From the NCBI GenBank assembly GCA_963836195.1, contig CAWIIX010000033.1:806001-870000 (forward strand): a stretch of DNA of 64,000 nt. Direction: 5' to 3'. The notes beneath the pieces are model-generated. The model saw nothing but the letters and a program-made list of their open reading frames with translations. It made no database searches and had not been told where the DNA came from. Shown here piece after piece: positions 50,929-59,583 of the stretch. Position numbers and translations under genes: made by a program. Numbering within the stretch: position 1 is the stretch's first letter; the number at the start of each line of letters is the position of its first letter. The DNA is from Trebonia sp963836195 (GTDB lineage Bacteria; Actinomycetota; Actinomycetes; Streptosporangiales; Streptosporangiaceae).

Positions 50929-51819
50929 TCAGCCCATGAATTCCTCGACGTCTCGGGTAAACGTCGCTCGGTCCTGGAACAAGAAGGCGTGGCCGGCATC
51001 GGGAAAGAGCAGCAGCTTCGCGCCGGGCACGCTTCCGGCTAGCTGCCGGGCGTTGGCCGCCACAATGAACTGATCCAGGGTTCCCTCGGCAACCAGGGTG
51101 GGGACGCGGATATCTCCCGCCAGGTGGCCCGCTGCGTCCTGTCCTGCCAGCCATCGCTCAGCTGCGAGGTACTGGGCGTGAAATGTGGCGGCGGATTCCC
51201 CGTAGAAGCCTGGGTACTGCTGGATGGTACTGAGGTAAGCCGTGACTGCGGCGGCTTGATCCTTCGGGAAGAGCGCGGCCACGAGCTGCTCGGAGTTCAC
51301 GCCGGGCACGGTGGCGAAGGGCGGGAGGGGCACTGCCTTCCCGGTCCCGACTGCGGTAGCGGCCAGGATAAGCCGGCTTACCTGGGCCGGATGGCTGACA
51401 GCCAGGGCCTGCGCGATCATCCCCCCCATTGACCATCCGAGCACCGCCGGGCGGCGTAGCCCGAGCGCGGAGATCAGGGCGCTCGCCTGGCTGGTCATGG
51501 CTGTGACGCTCAGCGAAGCCGGCGCCGAGACCGCAGAGGTCCGGCCGACCCCGGCGTTGTCGAAGACCACGACCTCGTGATGGGCGGCCAGGGCATCGAC
51601 CATACTCGGCGGCCAGCCGTCCATGGATGCACCCGCTCCCATAATGAGCAGCAGCGCGGGCCCGCTGCCCAGCTCGCGGTACGCGACCGTCCCGTCAGCG
51701 GTGCGGACGACCTGCACGGGCGCAGCCAGCACGTCCGGGCCGCTGCCAGAAGACCCGCATCCCGCCAGAGCCGCCGCCGCGCAGCACACCGCCAGCATCC
51801 AACTGACCGGCAACCTCAT
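50929..51819 (-). CDS. Alpha/beta hydrolase lipoprotein
   Basis: 296 residues from ATG 51819 with GGAG seven bases upstream. The signal ends in lipobox LAGC, so it is membrane-anchored outside the cell. The hydrolase fold has the oxyanion HG-like LLLIMGAGASMDGW, the nucleophile elbow VLGWSMGGMIAQAL, the acid in EGTLDQFIVAAN and the base in DAGHAFLFQDR. It is probably an esterase or a peptidase-like TAP-family enzyme; substrate unknown. Two GATAT-type palindromes lie about 100 bases upstream of its start. Confidence 0.88.
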   Translation of the reverse strand: MRLPVSWMLAVCCAAAALAGCGSSGSGPDVLAAPVQVVRTADGTVAYRELGSGPALLLIMGAGASMDGWPPSMVDALAAHHEVVVFDNAGVGRTSAVSAPASLSVTAMTSQASALISALGLRRPAVLGWSMGGMIAQALAVSHPAQVSRLILAATAVGTGKAVPLPPFATVPGVNSEQLVAALFPKDQAAAVTAYLSTIQQYPGFYGESAATFHAQYLAAERWLAGQDAAGHLAGDIRVPTLVAEGTLDQFIVAANARQLAGSVPGAKLLLFPDAGHAFLFQDRATFTRDVEEFMG

Positions 51820-51918
51820 GTGCTCCGTCCGGGCCGGCATAATGGCCACCTACTTCCGGGACGAGCAGCTCTGGCCGGCATCGTTACTCGTGCATGCGGC
51901 GGTCGCCCGACACAATCA

Positions 51919-51956
51919 AGATATATCTCTTTTACGCGAACGACAAGATATGTCTT
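51919..51956. promoter_or_regulatory. Two GATAT-centred palindromes, PadR-operator-like
   Basis: AGATATATCT (51919-51928, perfect) and AAGATATGTCTT (51945-51956, one mismatched pair) are about 27 bases apart in an AT-rich stretch upstream of the hydrolase start. Sites of the form AAGATATATCTT are typical of PadR regulators in actinobacteria. No padR gene is in the window, so the cognate regulator is unknown. Confidence 0.45.
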
Positions 51957-52596
51957 CCTTCAGGTCCTGGCTTTGCCACGAAAGCGGAATCCCCAGCACC
52001 AGCAAGCACACATCAATCCAACCTGAGTCGTGGATCCAGGAACCGTTCTCATGCGGACGCCCGCGCTGCATTTCTTGGCCGACAGAACCGGGAGGTACCC
52101 ATGGCCCGGGCTCGCAAGCCGCTGCCAGCTCACGCTGCGCGGACCCGCTCACGGCCGGCATGTCCGCGGCCAGCCCGCACCAGGTGGCATCGGGACGACG
52201 ATCGTGGCCGGCGAGGCGGGAGACAGCCGGAAGGGACGAAATGCCGCTTTCCGGCCAAGCGGGCGGGGAACGCGCCCGCGGGCCCCAGCCACCCCGCCAG
52301 CGTGAGCGTCGCCGTCCTCTCGGCCGACGAGCGGGCTCCGCCAGCCGCGCCGATCATCCGGTTCGGCGCCCGGGAGGACACGCTGGCAACCAAACGGCAT
52401 TCGCGCCAGATCGTCCAATCGGTGCTCGCGTGCGATTCGGGCCGCTGCTGATTTTCTGGGTGCATAACAGTCGTTCGGCTTTGCGGGCCGTCGGCTCAGC
52501 CGGCGGTGCATCTCGTTGGCTTCAGTTCGTGTTGTCCGGCGGCTGCGCTGAGGCTGATCGGCGCGGGATGCCGCCCGGCGGACCTACAGTTGCGTC
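51957..52596. other. Gap without convincing gene
   Basis: All frames give short, Arg/Pro/Ala-rich translations with no recognisable motif, and none has codon use like the neighbours. The stretch probably holds eroded sequence and the promoter of the gene at 52597. Confidence 0.5.
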
Positions 52597-53820
52597 GTGG
52601 CGGGCGCTGAGGTTGATGACTGGTACGCGCTCCTGACGGCTCGGACTGGTGACATCCGACGGTCCCGGGAGGTATCGGCGCGGCTGGCCGCGCTGGAGGA
52701 GCCGCGGCTCTTGTCCGGTGTCGCGTCGCGGATGATCAGTGAGAACCCGCGGTTCCACTGGTACATCGGGCCGGTCTGCGACCGGCTGCCCGCAGCGAGC
52801 CTGCGGCAGCTGGCCCGCGAGGCGGCCCGGGCGCGGGGCGACGGGGGCAACGAGGCCGCCGATGAGGTCATCGCCTACGTATCGGCGCACCAGCCCGGGG
52901 CGCTGACCGCGCACCTGCGGGCCTTGTGGGACATCAGGCCGAACCGGGATTCCTACTATGCGAGCTGGCCGTGGCGGGCCGCGGACGACGCCGAGGCCGC
53001 CCGGCTGCTCGAGGTGGCCGGCGATCCGAGCGGGCCGGACGCGGGCTTCGCGGTTCGCTGCCTGCTGCAGACCCGCCGCCCGGAAGTCCTGGCCCGGCTC
53101 CCGGCCGACGACGGGCAGCTGGCCGAGGTGGGGTTCGGGCGCGACGCTGACGGCGGGCTCCGGCGGCTGCACGCCACGGCCGTCTGGCACCTGGCCTTCC
53201 CCCAGGAGGTCCTCGATCAGTGGGCGTCCCGGAATCCGCTGCGCCGCCGCCAGCCGAGCTGGCCGATGAATGCCGACTCGGGCCGGCAGCATCTCACCAG
53301 CGGCTTCCTCGACCAGACGTGCCCGGCCTGCGGGCAGCGGCTGCACCGACTGCTGCGGCTGGACCCGGTGCCCGCCAGCCTCGGCATCACCTCCCGCGAG
53401 CGGGTCGAGTTCGCCTGGTGCCCGCTATGTGGCACGTCCACCGATGTCGGGTACGCCCGCCACGCCCGGGACGGGACACCCGAGCCGCTCGCGGACCGCC
53501 CCCGCAGCGACCGTGGCCGCGAGCTGGAACCGGTCGAGGGCTGGTTTATCCCGCAGACCCCGGTCGAGCTCGTCCGGCTCGACGATCGCTGGCGGCAGCA
53601 GGACTGGGCGCTGTCAAACGACCGGGAGAACCTGCACCGCGCCGGCGGCGAGCCAACCTGGATCCAGGACGCCAGTTACCCTGCCTGCCCCGGCTGCACG
53701 CGGACGATGAGCGCAGCCGGCCAGATCGCCATCGCGGACCTCTGGTACTCCGAGGGCATCTGCTACCTGCTGTGGTGCGACCCGTGCGCCATCAGCGCCG
53801 TCATCTACCAGCAGACCTGA
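52597..53820 (+). CDS. Uncharacterised Cys-rich protein with zinc-knuckle pairs
   Basis: 407 residues from GTG 52597. The first half is helical and Ala/Arg/Leu-rich (LAALEEPRLLSGVASRMISE, AVRCLLQTRRPEVLARL), suggestive of HEAT-like packing. The second half has four C-x-x-C pairs: TCPACGQ, WCPLCGT, ACPGCTR and CDPC. GGEPTWIQDASYPACPGCTR resembles the zinc-binding end of DUF1963/YwqG-like proteins. No enzymatic motif is visible. Codon bias matches the genome, so it is a resident gene of unknown function. Confidence 0.75.
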   Translation: MAGAEVDDWYALLTARTGDIRRSREVSARLAALEEPRLLSGVASRMISENPRFHWYIGPVCDRLPAASLRQLAREAARARGDGGNEAADEVIAYVSAHQPGALTAHLRALWDIRPNRDSYYASWPWRAADDAEAARLLEVAGDPSGPDAGFAVRCLLQTRRPEVLARLPADDGQLAEVGFGRDADGGLRRLHATAVWHLAFPQEVLDQWASRNPLRRRQPSWPMNADSGRQHLTSGFLDQTCPACGQRLHRLLRLDPVPASLGITSRERVEFAWCPLCGTSTDVGYARHARDGTPEPLADRPRSDRGRELEPVEGWFIPQTPVELVRLDDRWRQQDWALSNDRENLHRAGGEPTWIQDASYPACPGCTRTMSAAGQIAIADLWYSEGICYLLWCDPCAISAVIYQQT

Positions 53821-54434
53821 CCGGCGCACGCCAGCACCCGCAACCGCCGCCTGGCCCGCCACCCGCGATAGCGGCCGGTCCAGGACGGCTCGCCAGGAAA
53901 TGCCAGTCCAAGCGACGACCGGCGAAGGCGTCCCATCGGAGTGCGGCACCCCGATCGCCGATTCTGCGCGTGAGAAGATCGGCTGAGTCGCCGCCGGTCT
54001 CGGCTAACAGATCATCCCGTTCGGCGGGCCTTCTGCTGTAGGTTTCGCGTTGGGGTGGCCATTCGTGTTCAGGGGCAAAGGGAGCGGTCTGTGGAACCGT
54101 CACCTTCTATGTCGGAGGCTACGTGCAGAGGAGATGTGCTGGGCTGCCGAATGCGGCCATAGAGGGATCAAGACGACGGCGCTCCGGCCGCCGTGCTCGC
54201 CGAACGCGCGCCGGGCGTGCGGTCCTGTCGGGCCGACTCGGCGCGGCACGGCGTGCCAACCACGGTCAGCCCGCCCTTGATTGCGCAGCTGCTATGCAGC
54301 AAGCTGCGTAGTGTGAGGCTAGGGCACAGCCCCGACAGGCAACGCAGTGGCACCGAGCCGGGTCAGGCCTTCCAAGTTGGAGGACAGCTTTTATTGAAGG
54401 AAGGTAAGGTCCTGGTGCAGACCAATAGTGGGCG
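53821..54434. other. Intergenic stretch with a hairpin; no gene seen
   Basis: No frame gives a convincing protein. A stem-loop with arms CGCAGCT (54284-54290) and AGCTGCG (54302-54308), with a further inner GCT/AGC pairing, lies about 130 bases before the low-GC gene at 54435. From about 54000 onward the GC content drops, suggesting a boundary of acquired DNA. Confidence 0.45.
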
Positions 54435-55205
54435 GTGACGATGGGGCGCTCTAAGGGTATGGGGCAGAAAAAAAGTAGTCCAAGGAAGAATGCCCGGCGT
54501 CAAGTAACGACCTACGAACAGGCTATCGGCCAACCCATGCGATCCATTGACCACCCGCGATCGGATGGTGAAAGCCAGTCGACCATCGTAACGCCGAGCA
54601 CTGCGATAGCCGGAGTGCTGAATTGGCTCGCAGCACCGCAGGGCACGGCCCTGCTCTCAGCGCTCGGTCTTCTGGTCTCCTTGGCCTCGTTCCTGACAGA
54701 TGTCAGCTTTTCGCGGCTAAGTGTCCTGGGACCTGCGCTTTTCGCATTCCTTGTTTGGGCTGCATGGCGGAACAAAAGAAAGATAGCCGCGTCTGTGCTT
54801 GCAGTCTTCTGTGCTATGTCTCTTCTGCTGGTTGTCCGTGCCTATTCGGCACCTCCCATCGCGTCGTTCTATTATGGCGGAGAAGTGATGTATCCCTCAA
54901 GACTACTTCCATATGGCGAGTCGGTTCCTCTAACAGATGACCCTGCTCAAGGCAGCATTTCCGATTCAATCGAACCCGGCGATTCTGAAGCGTTCGATGT
55001 GTCTTGTGCTGATCAAGGGATTATTCACACCGGAACAAGATCGACCGACCTAGAGTGGGCACAGATTACCAGTGGCCAGTTTCAGACTTTGTGGGTTCCG
55101 ATGCCATTCCTCAATGGAATTGCTTACGGAACTGCCCGCACGCTTCTTGGGTGTTCAAGCTGGCAATGGCGGCTCCAGCGATGGGACATCTTTGGGTCTT
55201 CATAG
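54435..55205 (+). CDS. Low-GC hypothetical membrane protein
   Basis: 256 residues (GTG 54435; ATG 54441 is an alternative). A basic N-terminus (KKSSPRKNARRQ) is followed by membrane segments LLSALGLLVSLASFL, VLGPALFAFLVWAAW and IAASVLAVFCAMSLLLVVR, and then a ~125-residue outside domain (YYGGEVMYPSRLLPYGESVP; DSEAFDVSC). Codon use is markedly more AT-rich than in the neighbours (many third-position A/T), so it was probably acquired. I do not recognise a family. Confidence 0.65.
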   Translation: MTMGRSKGMGQKKSSPRKNARRQVTTYEQAIGQPMRSIDHPRSDGESQSTIVTPSTAIAGVLNWLAAPQGTALLSALGLLVSLASFLTDVSFSRLSVLGPALFAFLVWAAWRNKRKIAASVLAVFCAMSLLLVVRAYSAPPIASFYYGGEVMYPSRLLPYGESVPLTDDPAQGSISDSIEPGDSEAFDVSCADQGIIHTGTRSTDLEWAQITSGQFQTLWVPMPFLNGIAYGTARTLLGCSSWQWRLQRWDIFGSS

Positions 55206-55412
55206 ATCAGATGGGGCAGTGACGGCGAAAGACAAGCTGGAGCGCCGGCGGGACGTCTGGGCGAGTAGCCGCTCAGCCGCTTCCAGGCGACGCTGGGTAT
55301 CGTCGAGCAGCGCCCGCGTGCGCAGCAGTTCGCCAGCCGTTTCTGAATGCGCCAGCAGCTCCAGGCGGAGCGCGTCACAGTTCGCCCTGTTTATTAGCAG
55401 ACGAAAGAACAT
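55200..55412 (-). CDS. Small coiled-coil protein of unknown function
   Basis: 70 residues from ATG 55412, with GGAG five bases upstream. MFFRLLINRANCDALRLELL and TRALLDDTQRRLEAAERLLA form a continuous amphipathic helix with heptad-like leucines. It is convergent with, and overlaps by six bases, the low-GC membrane gene. Length and composition are compatible with a real small gene, but there is no family match I can name. Confidence 0.45.
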   Translation of the reverse strand: MFFRLLINRANCDALRLELLAHSETAGELLRTRALLDDTQRRLEAAERLLAQTSRRRSSLSFAVTAPSDL

Positions 55413-55710
55413 GGCGACTCCATACTGGAACGATGCTGCCGGGCGGGCTGATCTGGGCGCGTATCGGGCACCATGTCCCGGCTGCGGCCGCAGCCCGAGG
55501 TCGGGTTCCGCCCCGTCGCACACCGCGGCGCCCTGGTGGTGGTGCGCGTCGCGTCGTCTTGCAGGCTGCCCGTAAATGATCCCCGCCCGCTACTAGAACG
55601 ATCAGGGTTTTAGACCTCGTCCCGAGCCAATGCCCGCTGGCTTCCCGGGCACGGGGGAGTCTGAAGTACCGCCACGGGCCGCCGAGGTACAGTTCTCCTG
55701 CTCGTTACCA

Positions 55711-55995
55711 TCACGCCTGGCCGCGTCCGGAATCGTAGTCTTCTAGCGGATGGCCTTCCCAGTTGGCTGACTCGCCCGTGCCGTTGACGTCCTGGTTCCA
55801 CAAGTCCGTGCAGTAGACGTTGGTGGTCACGTTATCGCCGCCCCCGTCGCTGAACTTGCCGCCCGCGCTGTATCCATCGCGGTAGTACTTGCTGACCTGA
55901 GACGCGGGTGAACTTCCTCAGAGGTGCTCCGCCAACGCGACGATGACCAAGGCGGCAACCACGAGGCCGACCCACCTGACAACCTTCCTGTTCAT
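55711..55995 (-). pseudogene. Small secreted/anchored protein interrupted by an in-frame TGA
   Basis: ATG 55995 with AGGAGA upstream encodes KVVRWVGLVVAALVIVALAE, a membrane anchor or signal segment, then His-Leu-TGA (55918-55920). In the same frame the sequence continues GSSPASQVSKYYRDGYSAGG, NVYCTDLWNQDVNGT and NWEGHPLEDYDSGRGQA to a TGA at 55711. The second part has clear protein character (aromatics, Asn, Gly, a single Cys) and no start of its own, so one nonsense change (for example from TGG or CGA) probably inactivated a 93-residue protein. Confidence 0.6.
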
Positions 55996-56530
55996 TCTGA
56001 TATCTCCTGTTATGCCCGGTACGTCCGTTACGTCTGGGATTATAGGGAGAAGGCGATTGCCGCCTGCACCGGGGGAGCACCACACAGCGGTCTGCCACTT
56101 GCCCAGGCCGCTGACACGCGCAGTCAGAAGAAGCCGCCGAGCGGCTAACGCCGCGCTAACAACTAACAACGGCAACGGAAACCAAGTGATGAGCCTAAAC
56201 GCCAGGAGCGGCTAGGCTGCCTTGAGGCCTGCTCAGATGGCCTGCTGCGGACGTCTGCGGATCCGCCGAGCCTCCTTGTGAACGGACGGTCGCATACGCT
56301 ACTAGGGCACATCCCGGGCACATAACGCTCGCGCGCGGGGGTTAGAGGTAGGAGCGCGCGTGCGGGTTCTCGGGTTCGAAGGCGGCCGCGAGAAAACCGT
56401 GCCGCTGATGATGTTGCCAGGCTTGGGCGGAACGCGGTGATCAGGCCTGAGCTGGGGAACAGGTGCGCGCGGGTACGCCGCAGCTTCGGCGCCTGGGCCA
56501 GGGGGCCACCGGGGAACACCAAGTCACGGG

Positions 56531-56806
56531 TCACGTGAGCCAGGAATACGCGAGGCAATCGGCGGCGCCGGCCGGGTCAAGGGCGACAACGGCACCGTTC
56601 AGGGCCCCGACTGAGCTGCCCACGACCAGGTCGGCCACGACGCGCTGCTCGGCCAGTGCCCGGAGCACTGCCTGGCTTGCCCTGACGCTTCCGCCGCCCC
56701 CAAGGACGAAGCCGGGCGAGTCAGCGTCCCGGTCACCATCCGCCCCTCCCGCCACCCCGCGCCCGCCGGCAGCCATATCGTTGCCCGGTTCCGCGGCCAG
56801 CTGCAC
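56531..56806 (-). pseudogene. Patatin-like phospholipase, N-terminal fragment
   Basis: The frame contains FVLGGGGSVRASQAVLRALA, the patatin Gly-rich oxyanion loop, and VVGSSVGALNGAVVALDPAG, the G-x-S-x-G nucleophile elbow (GSSVG). It ends about 20 residues later; the catalytic Asp and the rest of the domain are absent from the flanking sequence. It is a truncated remnant. Confidence 0.65.
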
Positions 56807-57022
56807 TCGACGGCCGCGTGGCCTCAGCGGGAAGGACGTTCACGTCCCTTGATATCCGCCCGCAGCGATGCTTTGCGGACCCCGCCAGAGAGCGGGTCCC
56901 GCTCATGCGCACGGGGTATCGATGTCGCTGGCGCACCGGGCCAGTGCGTAGTCCCTGCGGACTTTCTGGGTGGGGGGTTAGGTCCTCACAGGCCTCAGCG
57001 CAGTTCTGGCACCTCACAGGCT

Positions 57023-57039
57023 GCCCCCGCGTCGGGGGC
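57023..57039. terminator. GC-rich hairpin before the truncated ATPase
   Basis: GCCCCCG-cgt-CGGGGGC, a perfect seven-base stem with a three-base loop, not followed by a T-run. It lies about 45 bases upstream of the ATPase reading frame and might be a terminator of a lost upstream gene. Confidence 0.35.
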
Positions 57040-57081
57040 TGTCAAGGGACATTAGGAGTTGCCCGGTGGCGGTCATGAGTT

Positions 57082-59244
57082 GTGCCCGCTGGCGGCCACC
57101 GGATCTTCCGTCGCGGCCGCCTCGGCGTGGACGTGATCGCGCTGCTCGGACTGGCGGGCGCGGTAGCCGTCCGTGAGCTGCTGGCGGCTGCGGTGATCAG
57201 CGTCATGCTGACCAGCGGCCGGACCCTGGAGGCATGGGCGGCTCTGCGCGCCAGGCATGACCTGGGCGCGCTGCTTGACCGGGCGCCCCGGACCGCGCGC
57301 CGGTCGCGCGGCGACCGGGTGGAAGTGGTGCCGCTTGCGGAGATCGCGGCCGGCGACATGGTGCTGGTAGCGCCCGGTGACGTGGTTCCCGTGGACGGCG
57401 TAGTGGCGGCGGGCGTCGCCGTCCTCGATGAGTCCGCCCTGACCGGCGAGGTCCGGCCCGCCGAACGGCTCCCGGGCGAACCGGTGGCGAGCGGGGTGGT
57501 GAACGCTGGCGGCCCGTTCAGCCTGCGGGCTGGCGGGACCGCCGCGGAAAGCACCTACGCGGGCATCGTGCGGCTGGTGAGCGAGGCGGAGAACTCGCAG
57601 GCGCCGTTCGTCCGGCTCGCGGACCGGTACGCCATGTGGTTCCTGCCGCTGACCCTCGCCGTGGCCGGGTTCGCGTGGGCGCTCGGCGGGGCGGCCAGGG
57701 CCGTCGCGGTTCTCGTGGTCGCGACGCCGTGCCCGCTGATCCTGGCCGCGCCGGTCGCCCTGGTCTCCGGGCTGTCGGCGGCCGCCCGGCGCGGCGTGGT
57801 GGTAAAGAGCGGGGGCGTGCTCGAACGCCTCGCCAGTTGCGCCACCCTGGTGCTGGACAAGACCGGGACGCTCACCATCGGGCAGCCGGAGGTGACCGCG
57901 ATCATCCCGGCCGGGACCGGTGGCCTGGACCGTGAGGAGATCCTGCGCCTGGCCGCGTCGCTGGACCAGGTGTCGGGGCACGTGCTGGCGGCCGCGGTCG
58001 TGCGGGCAGCGGCCGACCGCGGCAGCCGGATGAGCCAGCCGGCCGCCGTGACGGAGGTAGCGGGGCAGGGCATCACCGGCACCGTCGGGGGCCGCGTGGT
58101 CAGGCTGGGGCGCGCCGGGTGGGCGGGCGCCGCGGAAACCGAGCCGTGGGTCCGGGCCGCGCGCCGCCGGGGCCGGCTGGACGGCGCGCTGACGGTGTTC
58201 GCCGCCGTCGACGGCCGGCCCGCTGGTGTGCTGCTGCTTGAGGACCGGATCCGCCCCGATGCGCGGCAGACCATCCGGGCGCTGCGCCAGGGCGGGATCA
58301 GCCGGATCGTGCTGGCGACCGGCGACCGCGCCGAAGCAGCCGACGCCGTCGGAGCGCTCACCGGCGTCGACGAGGTGATCGCGGAGCTCACCCCGGAGGC
58401 CAAACTGGACGTGGTGCGCCGTGAGCAGCGCCTGGCAGCCGTGATCATGACGGGCGACGGGATCAACGACGCCCCCGCGCTGGCCCTGGCCGACGTGGGG
58501 ATCGCCATGGGAGCCAGGGGTTCCACCGCGTCGTCGCAAGCGGCGGACGCGGTCCTCACCGTCGACCAGATCGGCCGCCTCGGCGAGGTGGCGGTACTGG
58601 CCCGGCGTACCCGGCGGATCGCCCTGCAGAGCGTGCTGGCCGGCATGGGCATGTCGCTGGCCGCCATGGCCTTCGCGGCCGCCGGGCTGCTGCCCGCGGT
58701 GTGGGGCGCGCTGCTGCAGGAGGCCATCGACGTCGCGGTGATACTGAACGCGCTCCGCGCCCTCCGCCCGGCCGCGCCCGAGGTCCGGCTGACGGCCGCC
58801 GACACCGGCCTCACCCGGCGGTTCCGCGCCGAGCACGAGGCGATCCGGGCGGACATCGACCAGCTCCGGACGGTCGCGGAGACGCTGGCCGAGCCCGGCG
58901 CGATGGCCCGGGTCCGCCGCGCGTGCGAGCTGCTCACCAGCGAGGTATGGCCGCACGAGCACGCCGAGGAGTCTGACCTGTACCCGGCGCTGAACCGGGT
59001 GCTCGGCGGAGTGGACCCCACCGCCCCGATGAGCAGGGCGCACGCCGAGATCGCCGTCCAGATAGCGCGGCTCGGGCGCCTCGCCGACGACATCGGCGAC
59101 CGGGAGCCCGACGACACCGACGTCGCGGAACTGCGCGGCCTCCTGTACGGCCTGCACGCCATCCTGCGGCTGCACACGGCACAGGAAGACGAGACCTACC
59201 TGTCGCTCGGCGACACCGCGGACACCAGCCGGCCAGCGGCCTGA
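57082..59244 (+). CDS. Heavy-metal P1B-type ATPase, N-terminally truncated, fused to a C-terminal hemerythrin-like domain
   Basis: 720 residues. ATPase motifs are intact: actuator TGEV in ESALTGEVRP, channel motif ATPCPLILAAPVA, phosphorylation site LVLDKTGTLTIG, and GDGINDAPALALADVGIAMG. The sequence begins at RLGVDVIALLGLAGAVAVRE, inside what is normally the second helix pair; the preceding metal-binding domain and first helices are missing and a TGA lies just upstream, so transport is doubtful. Residues 570-710 form a hemerythrin-like bundle: RAEHEAIRADIDQLR, WPHEHAEESDLYPAL, SRAHAEIAVQ and ILRLHTAQEDETY supply His/Glu/Asp metal ligands. Such fusions occur in actinobacteria with redox or NO stress genes. 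Confidence 0.85.
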   Translation: MPAGGHRIFRRGRLGVDVIALLGLAGAVAVRELLAAAVISVMLTSGRTLEAWAALRARHDLGALLDRAPRTARRSRGDRVEVVPLAEIAAGDMVLVAPGDVVPVDGVVAAGVAVLDESALTGEVRPAERLPGEPVASGVVNAGGPFSLRAGGTAAESTYAGIVRLVSEAENSQAPFVRLADRYAMWFLPLTLAVAGFAWALGGAARAVAVLVVATPCPLILAAPVALVSGLSAAARRGVVVKSGGVLERLASCATLVLDKTGTLTIGQPEVTAIIPAGTGGLDREEILRLAASLDQVSGHVLAAAVVRAAADRGSRMSQPAAVTEVAGQGITGTVGGRVVRLGRAGWAGAAETEPWVRAARRRGRLDGALTVFAAVDGRPAGVLLLEDRIRPDARQTIRALRQGGISRIVLATGDRAEAADAVGALTGVDEVIAELTPEAKLDVVRREQRLAAVIMTGDGINDAPALALADVGIAMGARGSTASSQAADAVLTVDQIGRLGEVAVLARRTRRIALQSVLAGMGMSLAAMAFAAAGLLPAVWGALLQEAIDVAVILNALRALRPAAPEVRLTAADTGLTRRFRAEHEAIRADIDQLRTVAETLAEPGAMARVRRACELLTSEVWPHEHAEESDLYPALNRVLGGVDPTAPMSRAHAEIAVQIARLGRLADDIGDREPDDTDVAELRGLLYGLHAILRLHTAQEDETYLSLGDTADTSRPAA

Positions 59245-59278
59245 GCGCCTCGGCTACGCCGCGATACGCCCGGGTCAC

Positions 59279-59535
59279 GCCGCCGTCGCGAGCCTCCTGT
59301 CGTTCATCGCCGGCGCAGTGATGCCGCTGCTGGCGATCACGCTGGTCCCGGGCCGGCGCGTATCGCCGTCACGTTCACCGCGGTGCTCGCCGCGCTCGTG
59401 GGGACCGGGGCGGCGAGCGCCGCGCTCGGCCGGGCACCGCGGGGCCCGGCGATCGCGAGCAACGTGCTCGGCGGCGCGATCGCCATGGACGTGACCTACG
59501 GCATCGGCTCCCTCATCGGAGCCGCTGGCATCTGA
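59279..59535 (+). pseudogene. VIT1/CCC1-family iron/manganese transporter remnant
   Basis: The frame begins AVASLLSFIAGAVMPLLAIT, a VIT-family membrane helix pair, shifts frame near 59350, and continues ARIAVTFTAVLAALVGTGAA, NVLGGAIAMDVTYGIGSLIG to a TGA at 59535. The N-terminal two thirds of the protein are missing. It directly follows the metal ATPase, which suggests a former metal-handling operon. Confidence 0.6.
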
Positions 59536-59583
59536 CCCGCCTGCGCCGCGCTTCGGCACGCCGGGCCCAAGGTCCCGTCCCGC

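Noticed and set aside
55918..55920. Selenocysteine or programmed read-through at the internal TGA
   Set aside because: No redox motif surrounds the position and no evident SECIS-like hairpin follows. A simple nonsense mutation explains it.
57073..59175. A 700-codon minus-strand open frame and a 540-codon one overlapping it
   Set aside because: Both are antisense to the P-type ATPase, whose DKTGT and GDGINDAP motifs prove the sense frame.
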